NCBI GenBank assembly: GCA_019918135.1
Contig: WBZZ01001441.1
Span: 1-64,000 of the forward strand
DNA from: Paulinella micropora
Lineage: Eukaryota; Cercozoa; Imbricatea; Euglyphida; Paulinellidae
Reading direction: 5' to 3'
DNA: 64,000 nucleotides
Under the pieces are notes generated by a model. That model was given only the letters and a program-made list of their open reading frames with translations. It did no database searches and was not told the DNA's origin. Position numbers and translations under genes: made by a program. Positions 22,040 to 33,151 of the stretch are shown here, one piece after another (the first letter of the stretch is position 1; the number at the start of each line of letters is the position of its first letter).

Positions 22040-24640
22040 TTGGCCCGCCTAAGGGGAACAGTGACGGTGGAGGCCATGAACGACCTCCAACCCCCACTGA
22101 AAAACCACAGACGACGAACAGTAAGCTTGTCGAACTGGCACTGAACCGGCTTGACAAGGCCACGTCATTCGACTACGATAAATACAATCCGCAGCTAAAC
22201 ATCGACTTCGGCGATGGTATTTAATTTTGCTGTTGTTTGGTTACACTTGCTTAGACAGCACAGTTGGGCAGTTCAGTCTGACTGCAGCACACCAAAGAAA
22301 TCATAGCAAACAAAGCCAGTCGTTGGGCTTTACAGGATTTGCTTACCAACCGGTGGGCCCTTTGGGACCAACAAGCGGGTAGGTTGATCCAGGCGGGACG
22401 CTGCGACCCTCCATGAGACCTCATTCCCTGCTTGAACAGTTCTTCCGAGGGGCAAACTGGGGATATATGCGTGATGCCGATATCGTTGAGGACCTTGTGT
22501 CGGCAATGGCACAAAGGATGTGGGAAGTGTATATCGCCCACAACGAAATAGTGGACCTACCACAAAAGCTCATAACGCCCCTTGTCAGAGCGGATCTGGC
22601 GACGTTGTTGATGGCAGTGCTCAAGGGCATAGCCAGAGTAACAACCGCCACGTGCACGGGCCGAACGACAGGCGCAGTATATATTTGACAGATGTTGTCA
22701 CAAGCACAAGAGGCCGATGATAAGTCGTTCACGCTCAAGAACTTCCGTATTAATCGGCTTGTCGAGATTTTCAAATGGGACAAAGCTTTTGTGGATAAGA
22801 TATTCGGGCCTGTAAGTAACCAGGAGGAACGCCTGAGAAGGGCATCAATCCTGCTGCAGACAATGCAAACTGTGGGACTTACGTTGCTGGATCATCAGCC
22901 GAAGGCAAAAGAACCCCAGTTTGACATTCTATCGTTTGTCACGTCCACCTCGTGGGGAGATCACTTGTATACGGGGTCCAACCCTATCAACGATCCTCAT
23001 CGAGTTCGTCCAATCCATACTGGTCGTCATCGTCGAGCTCGTCAAGCTCTTCCAACCCGTATTGGGGAAAAAGTCACACAACGAGTTGGGGACGATCGCC
23101 GAGTCCATACACACTCACATCTTTTCCAGTGGGTGGTAGTACAGTACTAGCCCCAATCCATATTTGCAGCATGCCAACTCGGGATTTCAATCGCCACCAC
23201 CGATGGGTTTGACATCGCCGCCTCATACATATTAACCACCACAATTTACTATGCCCATATACACACCGCCTCCCGCACAATCGACAAGTCAGTCACAAGG
23301 GGCCCCGCCCCCACGTCAGACTACGTCGAAGAAGCGGAAGCAATTGCCAATCACATGCCCAAACAATCAGCCTCTCAGTGCGCTGCCTATTGAACTCGGA
23401 CCGGCTAATTGTCCATATGGGATACAACGGCTCGACAGGCTTGGTAGTGCACCAGCGACCAAGTCAGCCGCCATTTGCGACTATTACCATCACGCTACCG
23501 GGTTCAACAGCCAGCCGGATACTCGGTTCTGGGTATTACTAATACTATGGCCGTGTTTGATGGGTGCGTCGTGTCTGCGTTGGCACACATACCCGGGTAC
23601 TCCGCAACACCCTATCGCTATGAAGCGGTACGTACGCAGATACATGGCGGGGGAATCGAAGGTGCGGAGACTGGAGGATGGTGATTGGGTGCCCTGCCCG
23701 AAACAGCAGGCACACATGAACTTGCCATTCCCGGACATTGATGAGAACGGAAGGCTTACTTACACTGATGCCGAACGGCCATGTGGCGAGTTGGCGCGCC
23801 GCGTTCGACGCGGAAGCCGACGCCATCAAACATCAATTCCCGACAGCGGAAAAGTATGGCGCGTTTTTGCCAGGACAGGAGTCACTCCTGCTCCAGACGG
23901 GTACGCCCACTGCACGCAAACGCAAACGCAAACATTCAAAACACGTTCACACAAACGCAAACAACCCCCAATCGACAGTTCTGCTACGGCAGGGGTGAAT
24001 GAAGGGATAGCCGAGGGGAATAATAGTAGTTGTGGCCGTACACCCACACCTGGGGTGACGACCATCCGCGACCATGTACAGGCGGACCCTCATATATCTC
24101 CACCCAAAGACGCTGTCGCACAGGCGACTGACGCGGAGGACCTTAACATGGACGGGCTAAGTTGCCGTGGCCGCACAGCGGGCACCCGCGCAAGAAGTGC
24201 GGGATCCATACCGGTCGCCACGTCACAGAAAACCGCCCCTTTTGAGAAGAAGGTGACTAACATTAAAGCCAGGGCACAAAACTCGATAGTTACACAGAGG
24301 TCTTTGCTCGGTCGCGATGTTAGACTAGCACCGGGAACGGTGGCCGGTTCGGATATTAATCACCCAAATATACCGCATATTAATCATGCTTTCCCCCCAT
24401 ACACAGAAGACACGTATGTCGCATCACCACTCAAGACGCAGGACGCGGTAGTGCTTCCGGGCCCGCGAGACGGCTCAAGCGTAGCTCCGGCGGTGGTCCG
24501 ACAGATGGGGCTATTACCCTTGTTTGATCCGGATAAGCTTGGAGCTGCAAGGCACCAGATGGCGCAACGCCAAGCGGAGATTGAATTGCGACAAGTCTTA
24601 ACGTCGGTAGCCGAACCCCAGGACCTCCCGGCAGCGGAGG
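22040..24640 (+). CDS. gag: Gag region, broken (Gypsy element 2)
   Basis: Several frames on the plus strand with Gag-like helical content (for example KLVELALNRLDKATSFDY near 22120 and FRINRLVEIFKWDKAF near 22750), then a long Pro/Ser/Gln-rich and basic region to about 24640. Assigned by position upstream of the protease. The region may use splicing (a GT-AG intron near 22215-22254 would be plausible). Broken. Confidence 0.45.
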
Positions 24641-25264
24641 CAAGGGACATGAGTTACACCCGGCTATATTGGAGGGAACTCAACGCCCACCTGGACACAG
24701 GTAACGACAGCATGGCACAAATCACGTTCGCGGGTCGCAGATTCATCGATAAATTCGGGAAGTTATTCGATTTCACGCGTGAAGGGCGCAGTGCGATCAT
24801 AGGCTAATGACGGGCGCAGTGCGATCATAGGCCGCCTACCGTTAACGGTGGAATTCCCGACTGGTACGACATACACAATACATGTATCGGTTGTGCCAGA
24901 TTTCCCGGGTACAATAGTGCTGGGTAAGCCGGACCTCAAGATGATGGCAGCACAGCTCCTCTTCGGTCAGGACGTTATTAAGTATGGAAAGGGACGCCAT
25001 GTGGCGGAATACCCTATACTTAACCCCAGCCCGGACCGTCCGCTAGATCATCCGTATAGGGGTAGGGCACAGGTGACTTTGATCCCTCCCGCACGACCCA
25101 TACCGCATGATATACGGACGCAGCAACGTGTAACGCCCGCTGGCACAGCATGGGTATACACGAATGTTTATGTCCCGGAGTTGACCGCCCATGGATTTGA
25201 CATCAGAACGAGAGGCCCAGATCTTGCTCCTACGGAAGCAAGAGGAATCGTGGCATGGATTTGA
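24640..25264 (+). CDS. Retropepsin-like protease region (Gypsy element 2)
   Basis: Contains LDTGNDSMAQITFAG near 24690, a clear retroviral aspartic-protease active-site motif, followed by FPGTIVLGKPDLK. Homologous to the 869-1738 region of the first element. Broken. Confidence 0.65.
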
Positions 25265-28065
25265 CCAAACCTACCTCTATGGAGGCGGGCAGAGGCAACC
25301 ACACGAATTCATAAGGGCCAAGTCCAGTCTAGTCTTCCATGCATCCAAACGCCTCACAGAGGATGACGATGTCATGGAAAAGCTACGACAATGGTATAAA
25401 GCCCGAGAGTTTGTCGAAGGTGCCGAAACTCTTGGCGGACAGGTTGGATCGGGGTGAGGACATCACCATCATACTCCCGATACACCGCACCGTGATGTGG
25501 TGGAGGGATGTATTGAACAGGGTGGTCGATGACCCGATACCGATACCCTGGCAGTCGACAGGCAAAACCGCTCATGGCATTCAGGTTCGGATCAAGACAG
25601 GATGGTCTAGCATACAGAACCAAACTACTGACCCGTAAGGCCGATGACATACGGGAACTTGCTTTTCAGATCTTTCCGGGGTTCTATCACAAATTGGCAG
25701 CGAAGCAGTACGCTGACATGATAGTAGAGCTTCAGGAATTCGCAACATGGGACAGCTGTTTGTGTTCAGAGTCGTATTGTTGCAAGACCGCCCCGACCGC
25801 GTATTTCGACGCGTCGGTTGCCACAACAAAACGCTTCTCAAAGTCGGGGAGAACCAAGACCGATCCGCCTCTGTGAGGGGGTCTCGTGTCAACGCCTCCT
25901 TCAGCTTTGTGTATATTTCCGCAGCCTTTGGCGGCCATTCGCCGTCCGGGTCGCCGTGCAGGCAGAAGTCCCGTAATGGCTTTACAAAATCCTGGAAGTT
26001 CGGAATGAATTCTGAGTACACCTGTGCCATGCAGAGGAAGGAGTGCAACGCTGTGCGTGTGTTTGGGCGTGGAAGGGAACGTATGGCGTCCCGCCTCTCC
26101 AGCTTCATGATCAACACAATGACCCCATCCTTCACCCTGTACCCTAGATAGTCGATGTGGTCTTTAGCGAACGAACACTTCTCTAGGCTCAACCTTAGGC
26201 CGAAGGCTTCTAGGCGTCGCAGTATATCCAACACATGTGCCAGGTGTTCTGCTTCCGTATTTGAATAAATGACGATATCGTCAATATAACAAAAGCTGTA
26301 CTGATTAGTGTGTCCGTAAGTTTCGGCGAACTTACTATCGCTGCGGCCGTACTTTGGATCGGACAGGGCTTGGTTCATTGCAATCCTGAAAGATAGCAGG
26401 GGCAGTTTTCAGTCCCATCGGGAGTACCGTCCATTGTTACAGTCTCCCACCAACGGCAAAGGCCGTTAGTGCCCGACTATCCACGTCCAGTGGGATGTTC
26501 CAGAACCCATTTTTCAGGTTTAGCTTTGTGAAGAATTTAGCTTGTCGGAGTCGATTGAGGCCGTCCCGCATGCGGGGGATGGGTGCCTCAACGCTCTTTA
26601 TGATCTTTGTAATTGATACAAAACCGCTGCTTACCGTCCGGCTTCGGCGCCAGCCGAACCGGTGATCGGTATTCCGACCATGACGGTTCTATAAGCCGTT
26701 TGGCTAGCATGTCTTGGATCATCTCTTCACAGATCTGTTCCTCCTTGTAACTGAGGCGCGATCCGCAGAGACGAGGCATCGTCTGCCCCACCTGTCGCTC
26801 TATCTTAGCAGCTGTGTGTGTCACGCCGCCTGCTACAAGTGGTCCGAATTCGAAGAGGGTTTTGTTCTTCAAAAACTGGGCCTTGAGATCCCGAACAAAG
26901 TCTGGTGACCCTGATTGTCGTGCCACGACTTCGTCGATTATCTCTTCGACCGGCTTCTGATCTCTCGGGTCGTCCGGGTACTCTAAAATAGAGTCCGGAT
27001 CCTCAACCTCATCCTTCGCGTCCCTGCCCGGGTATCGCGTGGTTGATTGGTAAGACCCATCATGTTCGTCAGCAAGAAGTTGACGCCCGAACAGGTCAAC
27101 TATTGCACCAGGCAACGCGAAGCGTTGGCGATAGTTTGGGCGTTCAGCGCTAGCCGGCTGAGGGAGTACCTATGGGGTGCTCCGAACATCTTGGTTATAA
27201 CAGACCATGCTAACCTCAGATGGCTCATGGACCGAAAACATACGGGACGACTAGCCCCATGGCTGTCGGAGCTAGCCCTGTATGATTTCACCATCGAGTA
27301 CATTAAAGGCAAAGACAACACGGTTCCAGATAGTCTGTCGCGGATGCCTCGGGTGAAAGGCTCCGTAGGAGATGGCTTAGATCGTTTTGCCTTAGACACC
27401 CCGACGGCCTGCCTAGTCGGTTGGACAGCCGATGATGACTGGACTGCCACGGAGCACACACTAGACTTTAAAGACACGTTGCCGGCGGGGATGGCATACA
27501 TTACCACCAACGCACACAGTTGGAAGCCGGGATACAAGCCCGACGCTCAGGCCGAACTGTTGGACCAGCTGCAATATAATGCATACGTCACGTATGATGC
27601 GCGCAACATGAGGCTGAGGACTGGCAAGACCTGCTAGAGGAAATTGACACACAGTCGGACATCCTCAGCGAGGGCGACTTGAAGCCGGGTCAGACTCATG
27701 AACATGAACACTCCTTTAACGCATTTTTCGCGGATAAGGCACAGTCGTTCTGGGTACCCCGGCATGTTCACCCTACAAGGTCGGCGATTATCGCGGCCGG
27801 CGAACAAACGCAACGAACAGGACCTAATAGTATAAGCCTAGTCACCAGCGGCCTTCAGTTGGAAGACTTGGATATATATATGACCATGGCGAGCCCCGCG
27901 GTGTTTGGTAAGGAATGGGGCCCCTTCATTGCTCACGCCATTGATCCCCTTAAACAACCTGAAACTCGAGAAATAAGAGCCCATAAGAAGACTATGACCT
28001 GGCACGACGACCTCCTGTGGTATGAGGGGGTCGGCGGCAAGTGGGAAAAGACGCCGTCGAAGTGG
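25265..28065. CDS. pol: pol region with segments on both strands (Gypsy element 2)
   Basis: Minus-strand segments between about 25740 and 27040 carry RT sequence, including CYIDDIVIYSNTEAEH near 26280 and the RNase H start VVATDASKYAVGAVLQQ near 25800. Plus-strand sequence from 27047 carries the rest of RNase H (NYCTRQREALAIVWAF, PDSLSRMP) and the linker after it. No integrase core is seen before the element ends. Broken. Confidence 0.75.
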
Positions 28066-29036
28066 ACACTTTTTTCCTTTTCTGGGAGATGTGCATATGC
28101 CTATCAGAGAGAGAGAGAGAGGGAGGGGGAACAGGGTATAGGGGTATGAGGGGGTATGGGAGGGGGTATAGAGGTACCGTTCCTTTTCCCTCTTCCTCGT
28201 CTTCTGATTCCACGAGTTTCTGGAGTTTCTGGCGCTACGGTGCAGAGAGAGAGAGAGAGAGAGAGGGAGGGAGGGAGGGAGGGAGAGAGACAGTAGGGGT
28301 ATGGGATATAGGGGTATGAGGGGGTATGAGAGGGGGTATAGGGGTATGAAGGGGTACCTTGCGCGGTGCCTTTTGTTGCTCTTGGTCGTCCTCGTCTGAG
28401 TCAGAGCCCTACAGTGTAGAGAGAGGGAGAGACGGGGGGTATTAGACGGGCGGGGGGGGGGGGGGGAAGGAAAAGGTACCCCTTTATACCCTTATACCCC
28501 CTCATACCCCTTTATTATATATTATGTATAGGGGTATGAGGGGGTATGGGAGGGGGTATAGGGGTATAAAGGGGTACCTTTTCCTTCCCCCCCCCCCCCC
28601 CCCCACATCTCTCTCTCCCTCTCTCTGCACTGTAGTGCTCCCTCCTGTACTAGTACACCCTCTCATACCCCCTCATGCCCCTACATTACATACTACTATA
28701 CACCACCCCCCCCCCCCCACACTCCTCCCCTCGGGGGAGGGGGGGGGGGTATAGGGGTATGGGATATGGGGGTATGAGGGGGTATAGGGGTATAAAGGGG
28801 TACTTGGGGTTTGGACGCGTTGCTAGTGTCTGCATACTTCGGTTCCGCCTTGCTACTGCAAAAGAACCTGTTTCAGAGCAAGGAAAGCCATGAACACTTA
28901 GAATTCATACCCCGCCTCTCATACCCCTGTCATGCCCCGCCTCTCATACCCCTGTCATACCCCTCTCAGAGCAAAGAAAGGCATGAACACAGATATGTAA
29001 GTAAAAATGCCATAGGTATGTAAGTAAAAATGTAAG
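28066..29036. repeat. GGGGTAT / CCCCATA minisatellite
   Basis: Short G-rich units such as GGGGTATGA and GGGGTATAG alternate with CT/GA dinucleotide runs and long C or G homopolymers. They sit in introns of the minus-strand gene at 28178-30281; similar units recur at 29460-29570, 29870-29905 and 30690-30740. Confidence 0.85.
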
Positions 29037-30281
29037 TTACTTTCCATGGAATTCTATCTTTCCAAGCTCTGGTACTTTAGGATCCCGGCGGAACGAGTCG
29101 TCAAGCAAAAAAAACCCTTTGTCTAGTTTCACTGTTGGGTTTGCCACAGCGCTGCCGCTGTTCATTTTAACTTCGATGCCTTTTACCGAATTTCTATCTT
29201 TTTCATTTTCTCTGTCTACTACCGACTTCGGACACACCAGGTTTGCCCCAGAACGCAGCAGCATCACCAGAGGGCCTTGCCCCTTCTCCCACCAAAAAGC
29301 ATCTTTTACAAGACCAGATTTCTCTTGTGCCTGTACCACCTTGAAATCTGCCACGCTCATTTTCTTCTCAAGCTCAGGATCGTTCAACGGGTCCATGCTA
29401 ACAAGGACACCTTCTTGCCCCACCATCTCCGGCACCCTCTCGTCAAGCTGCACAGTATCAAACACATACAGGATATGAGAGAGGCGGGGTATGAGAGGGG
29501 TATGACAGGGGTATGAGAGGGGTATGGGGTATGAGCGGGGTATAAGTGTATGACGGGGGTACAAGGGTACTACCGAGACCAACGCGACACCGGAACTGGG
29601 AAAGCTTTTCAGAACGCAGCCACGCAACTCTTTCCCTTCATGCTGCATCACCCAATCCCATCCATCCTTGCTTTCACTACCCCTCTCTTTTGTTGGGGTC
29701 TCCACCAGCATGGTTTTGCGGTCACTACCCCTCTCTTTTGTTGGGGTCTCCGTCTTGTGCTTTTTGCCTGCCTTCTCGCTCTCCTTTGAGGTGACCTTGG
29801 TAAAATCGACGACCTGCATCAAGAGAGAGCGAGAGAGAGTGAGAAAGAGAGAGAGAGAGAGAGACAGGGGTATGGGACAGGGTATGAGACAGAGGTATGA
29901 GAGGTAAAATTGATGGTTTCGACCGCTGTCTCTGCGTCTGCGGCCTGCTCCACCTGCTCCTGCTCTTCCTCTGCGTCTTTCTCTCCCTCCTTCTTTGGTG
30001 ACGATTCCGGCTCCCCCTCGGGTGTTTTGTTTGGCTTTGTCTTTGCTATGACTTTTTTTTTCAGTTTTTTGACTTTTTTTCAGGACTTTGATTTGTTTTG
30101 ACTTCTTGTTTTTAGATTTACTTTTCTTCCCTCTCCCCCCCTCCTCCTCCTCGTCCTTGTCCTCGTCCTCGGTGTCCTCGTTGTCCTGGCCAGGCTGGAC
30201 AGTGGCGCCCGAGACGATGTTGCATTCGCCGATGTGGTTCGCATTGGTATACGGCTTTGAATTTCTCTTTTCTGCACACAA
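28178..30281 (-). CDS. Spliced acidic/lysine-rich protein gene with minisatellite introns
   Basis: Supported minus-strand exons include about 30281-30060 (NIVSGATVQPGQDNEDTEDE, then Lys/Ser-rich), 29813-29574 (VVDFTKVTSKESEK...SSGVALVS), 29447-29037 (LDERVPEMVGQEGVLVSMD ...) and small exons 28408-28358 (SDSDEDDQEQQKAPRK) and 28234-28178 (KLQKLVESEDEEEGKG). Joining 29574 to 29447 keeps the frame. A stop follows directly at 29037 if the GTAACT there is not used as a donor; the small exons downstream suggest it is. Introns start GTACC or GTAGTACC, continue with CCCCTATA-type repeats and end in a CT run plus YAG. No domain recognised. A poly-A run near 30050 blurs the frame of the first exon. Confidence 0.5.
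28395..28640. repeat. Palindrome of two intron-exon borders
   Basis: CTACAGTGTAGAGAGAGGGAG near 28408 reappears inverted as CTCTCTGCACTGTAG near 28615, with the G-run, GGAAAAGGTACC and CCCCTTTATACC blocks in mirror order. The centre is near 28512. It looks like an inverted duplication of one intron. Confidence 0.75.
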
Positions 30282-30296
30282 ACATGACTCGGTGTT

Positions 30297-30308
30297 TTAT
30301 TATTATTA

Positions 30309-30373
<65 letters not shown>
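30297..30373. repeat. ATT microsatellite
   Basis: ATT array upstream of the acidic-protein gene. Confidence 0.95.
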
Positions 30374-30608
30374 GTCTTGCCCAGTGAGATCGGGTGTCAA
30401 CTGTGGGCAGGTGTCGGTTGACACCGGCCGGTTCCGGCATCGGTACCAGTAGAGATGGTAGCAACAACACGGACCCACGGGTTTCGGTAAGGTAGCAGAC
30501 CCGAAGGCACTACATTACTTACTCGCGTGGCAATCCTCGGTTGCTTCCCGATTACCTCAGGTATCCGAATTGGGAGTGGCGGCTTTTTTTTAACATCTCA
30601 AATAGGGC

Positions 30609-30610
<2 letters not shown>
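30374..30610. other. Unassigned accessory sequence
   Basis: 240 bp of balanced composition flanked by ATT arrays, ending CAAATAGGGCTTGTTATT. By analogy with its neighbours this could be another SINE, but I see no clear tRNA head and no coding frame. Confidence 0.35.
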
Positions 30611-30875
<265 letters not shown>

Positions 30876-31141
30876 GGACACCGTGATAGCCCAGTGGTCA
30901 AGTTCTACCATCTGGGCCCTGTCGCCAGTTCGATTCCCGTCGGTGCCACCAGTATTTTCATTGAACATACCGATCCGTCTGGACCAGTATTTTCATTGAA
31001 CATACCGGCCCGTCTGGAAGTGTTGGAACTGCCCTTGCGGGGGTGTCATTAGAGCTTATCGTCAATTCTTCGTACTCCCCTCACGGGTGAGACGATGGAG
31101 GCGCATGTGCAGAAATGCATCAGCCATTGACAGAGAAGCAC
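30876..31141 (+). mobile_element. tRNA-derived SINE with internal duplication
   Basis: Same SINE as at 18968, with a 36-bp duplication of the ACCAGTATTTTCATTGAAC segment in the body. The ATT tail (31142-31220) runs up to the start of the virus-derived gene block. Confidence 0.9.

Positions 31142-31220
<79 letters not shown>
31142..31220. repeat. ATT microsatellite at the border of the virus fossil
   Basis: SINE tail; marks the left edge of the GC-rich viral gene block. Confidence 0.95.
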
Positions 31221-31233
31221 GTGGGAAAACTAG

Positions 31234-31824
31234 GGACAACTCTTTGCCAAAAAGGAGTTCTTGGCTCACTTTGCCCAATGCACGGGCGAGCGCAACGTGG
31301 GGACGCGGCACGCAGTGATGATCTTTCACGAGCACATCGACCGGCTCGAGTACAACTATAAGTCCTGGCTCGCACCCGCTTCGCTGCCTGACGGCGAGGT
31401 GATCTTGAGTGGGCCTGATCCTCCCCTGCCACCAAGCCGCGCGGACATCCAGAAACAAGAACGCCTCAAACAGCTGGCGTACCGCGCGCCGAGCTGGCTG
31501 CCTTCTTCGCTCAAGGGCATGTCGCGCCAAGAGCGAGAAATGATGCAGCGCATGCTCCTTTACGGCGACCGTGCGAGACAGCGCCTGAAAAAGTACGGAA
31601 AGACCATGGCCCAACGCGACAAAGAGATACTCCAGAAGCTGGACCAGCAAACCCGAGACGCCGAGAAGTTGGCGGCAGAGCGGTTTGCGCAGCAGAACCA
31701 GCTACAGCCTGCGCCGTTCAAGTCCAAGTTCGTGTACACCAACGCAGGCACGACAGTCAAGGCGCTCGCGCCGCCCATTGATGGCAATGACGACGACTAC
31801 GTGCCGCCGTTAGCAGTCTTCTAA
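31234..31824 (+). CDS. Unrecognised virus-fossil protein, at element edge
   Basis: Frame open from 31234 without an ATG near its start, so the 5' part lies beyond the element border. About 197 residues: a front part KKEFLAHFAQCTGERNVG..., a Pro-rich linker, then a charged helical stretch (SRQEREMMQRMLLYGDRARQ) and a C-terminus NDDDYVPPLAVF. No family recognised. It shares strand with the F-box gene 46 bp downstream. Confidence 0.45.
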   Translation, partial: GQLFAKKEFLAHFAQCTGERNVGTRHAVMIFHEHIDRLEYNYKSWLAPASLPDGEVILSGPDPPLPPSRADIQKQERLKQLAYRAPSWLPSSLKGMSRQEREMMQRMLLYGDRARQRLKKYGKTMAQRDKEILQKLDQQTRDAEKLAAERFAQQNQLQPAPFKSKFVYTNAGTTVKALAPPIDGNDDDYVPPLAVF

Positions 31825-31870
31825 AAAAACAAAAGTTCTGGCCTGTATATTAAAAGAGAGAAAGGGTCAG

Positions 31871-32449
31871 ATGCTACTAGCCGCGCTGCCGGCCGACCTC
31901 TTGGTGGAGGTGCTGTCTTACCTCCGAGTTGGCGAGGTCGCGCACACGATCCGATACCTTAAAACGCACACGGACCGGTTTGCGCGCGGCCGGTGGAAAC
32001 GGCGCAAAGTGCAGAACGGAGAGCTGGCCGGTTTGCACAAGTTCCTGAACACTACCTTCAACTTCAGCGCCAAGTCGCTGCCGCGCCTCATCAGCGACGT
32101 GGTGCGCAAGAGCGCGCACACCTGCTTCGACTGCTGCCAGAGAAAGACCATCGAAGGCTACTGCAACTACTGCTTTGTGTATCACAACCGCCACCGTCTG
32201 ATCACTCCCTTTGCCGCCTGTCGACGCATGGGGCGGACGTCTTTCCCTGTGCCCAAGACCACCCGCGAACCAGTCATAGCCGTGGCCTATATACCGGCTT
32301 ATCGCTTCCGGCAAGCATACGAGGACGCGGGCTGGCCGGTGGTGGAAGCTGGCAAGTGGACAACTTACCTGTGGCTGGCAGGAGCCGAAGAGATAGCGGC
32401 CCATTTTCTGCCTCGTTTCAACAAGGCGCTGTACATTACGGATTTTTAA
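31871..32449 (+). CDS. F-box protein with Cys-rich finger (virus fossil)
   Basis: 192 residues from ATG 31871. The N-terminus, LPADLLVEVLSYLRVGEVA (about 6-24), fits the F-box consensus that docks onto Skp1 in SCF ubiquitin ligases. The centre has a zinc-binding-like CFDCC...CNYCFVYH cluster (about 80-105). Large DNA viruses use F-box proteins to redirect host ubiquitination, so that role is likely; the target-binding part is not recognised. The frame is whole. Confidence 0.6.
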   Translation: MLLAALPADLLVEVLSYLRVGEVAHTIRYLKTHTDRFARGRWKRRKVQNGELAGLHKFLNTTFNFSAKSLPRLISDVVRKSAHTCFDCCQRKTIEGYCNYCFVYHNRHRLITPFAACRRMGRTSFPVPKTTREPVIAVAYIPAYRFRQAYEDAGWPVVEAGKWTTYLWLAGAEEIAAHFLPRFNKALYITDF

Positions 32450-32467
32450 ATCTTCTCTGGTTCTTTT

Positions 32468-33064
32468 TTAATTAAAAGCGAAATGCTCTGAGAAGCTGCC
32501 AAGTTCATTTTCTTCTTGCCTGTCCTGTTCTTCGTAAGTCAGAATAGGGGTCAGGAGCTCGAAAGGATGCATTGTCTCTTCTTCGGTAACGGCAACTGCA
32601 CCAACTGTCTCGTCCAGTCCAGGCTGAAACGCGCTTGTTGTGTCTGGAGCGAGCTGTCCAAGAACTGCAAATCCGTCGCGGACGCCCTCCAGATCGCTCA
32701 CGACAGCGGCGACGCTTGGTACAAGGGGCTGGTCACTGACCCTAGCCGGTGCCCGCCGTGAGCGGGCGCCCCAGTCAGTCGCGAACTGGCCCATGACCTC
32801 GACTGCTATTTCGGGCGCGCAGACCCACGCGCCACAGCGCTGGCCGCGCTGTTTCGGGAATTTGAATTTCGAAATGTGACCGTTGGTTACCCTGTAGGGG
32901 TGTAGTTCAAGGTGCCTGCGAATTCGTTCCGCGCAACGGCTAGGAGTAAAAAAAGGAAACGCTTTCCCGGCAAAATCGATCAGCGAAATTTTCCCGTCAG
33001 GTGCCACTCGGCACGGTTTGTCGTGGCTCATCGTGAAATCAACCGTAATTAGCGGCACGGCCAA
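32468..33064 (-). CDS. Possible KilA-N/Bro-like DNA-binding protein (virus fossil)
   Basis: 198 residues. The segment KISLIDFAGKAFPFFTPSR...RIRRHLELHPYRV...WVCAPEIAVEVMGQFA (about 24-97) has the layout of KilA-N/Bro-N DNA-binding domains common in large DNA viruses, but the match by eye is weak. The C-terminal half is acidic and less conserved-looking. It ends 18 bp from the convergent F-box gene. Confidence 0.35.
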   Translation of the reverse strand: MAVPLITVDFTMSHDKPCRVAPDGKISLIDFAGKAFPFFTPSRCAERIRRHLELHPYRVTNGHISKFKFPKQRGQRCGAWVCAPEIAVEVMGQFATDWGARSRRAPARVSDQPLVPSVAAVVSDLEGVRDGFAVLGQLAPDTTSAFQPGLDETVGAVAVTEEETMHPFELLTPILTYEEQDRQEENELGSFSEHFAFN

Positions 33065-33102
33065 AAAAATTGCAAGGGATTCGACCTTGCTTGCTTTTCG
33101 CT

Positions 33103-33125
33103 TTCGACTTTCAATAAAAGTCGAA
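33103..33125. terminator. 9-bp hairpin between viral genes
   Basis: TTCGACTTT pairs perfectly with AAAGTCGAA across a CAATA loop, in the short gap between the 33064 gene start and the recombinase 3' end. Position suits a transcription-end signal for the recombinase region or a stem in the next leader. Confidence 0.4.
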
Positions 33126-33151
33126 TTATGAGCTTTTAATTCTTAAATCTC

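Larger units (their letters stand above)
22040..28065 (+). mobile_element. Second Ty3/Gypsy element, decayed and rearranged
   Basis: Gag-like, protease, RT, RNase H and pol-tail segments occur in roughly element order. The RT block (about 25740-27040) lies on the opposite strand from its neighbours, so the element is rearranged as well as broken in many places (I count at least eight). No LTRs recognised. The right side stops within pol at about 28065, where CT-repeat intron sequence of the next gene begins. It looks clearly older than the element at 1-5082. The two are related but far from identical. Confidence 0.8.

Noticed and set aside
28066-29036. Telomeric repeats
   Set aside because: GGGGTAT-type units are irregular, run in both orientations, and lie in introns of a gene rather than at an array end.
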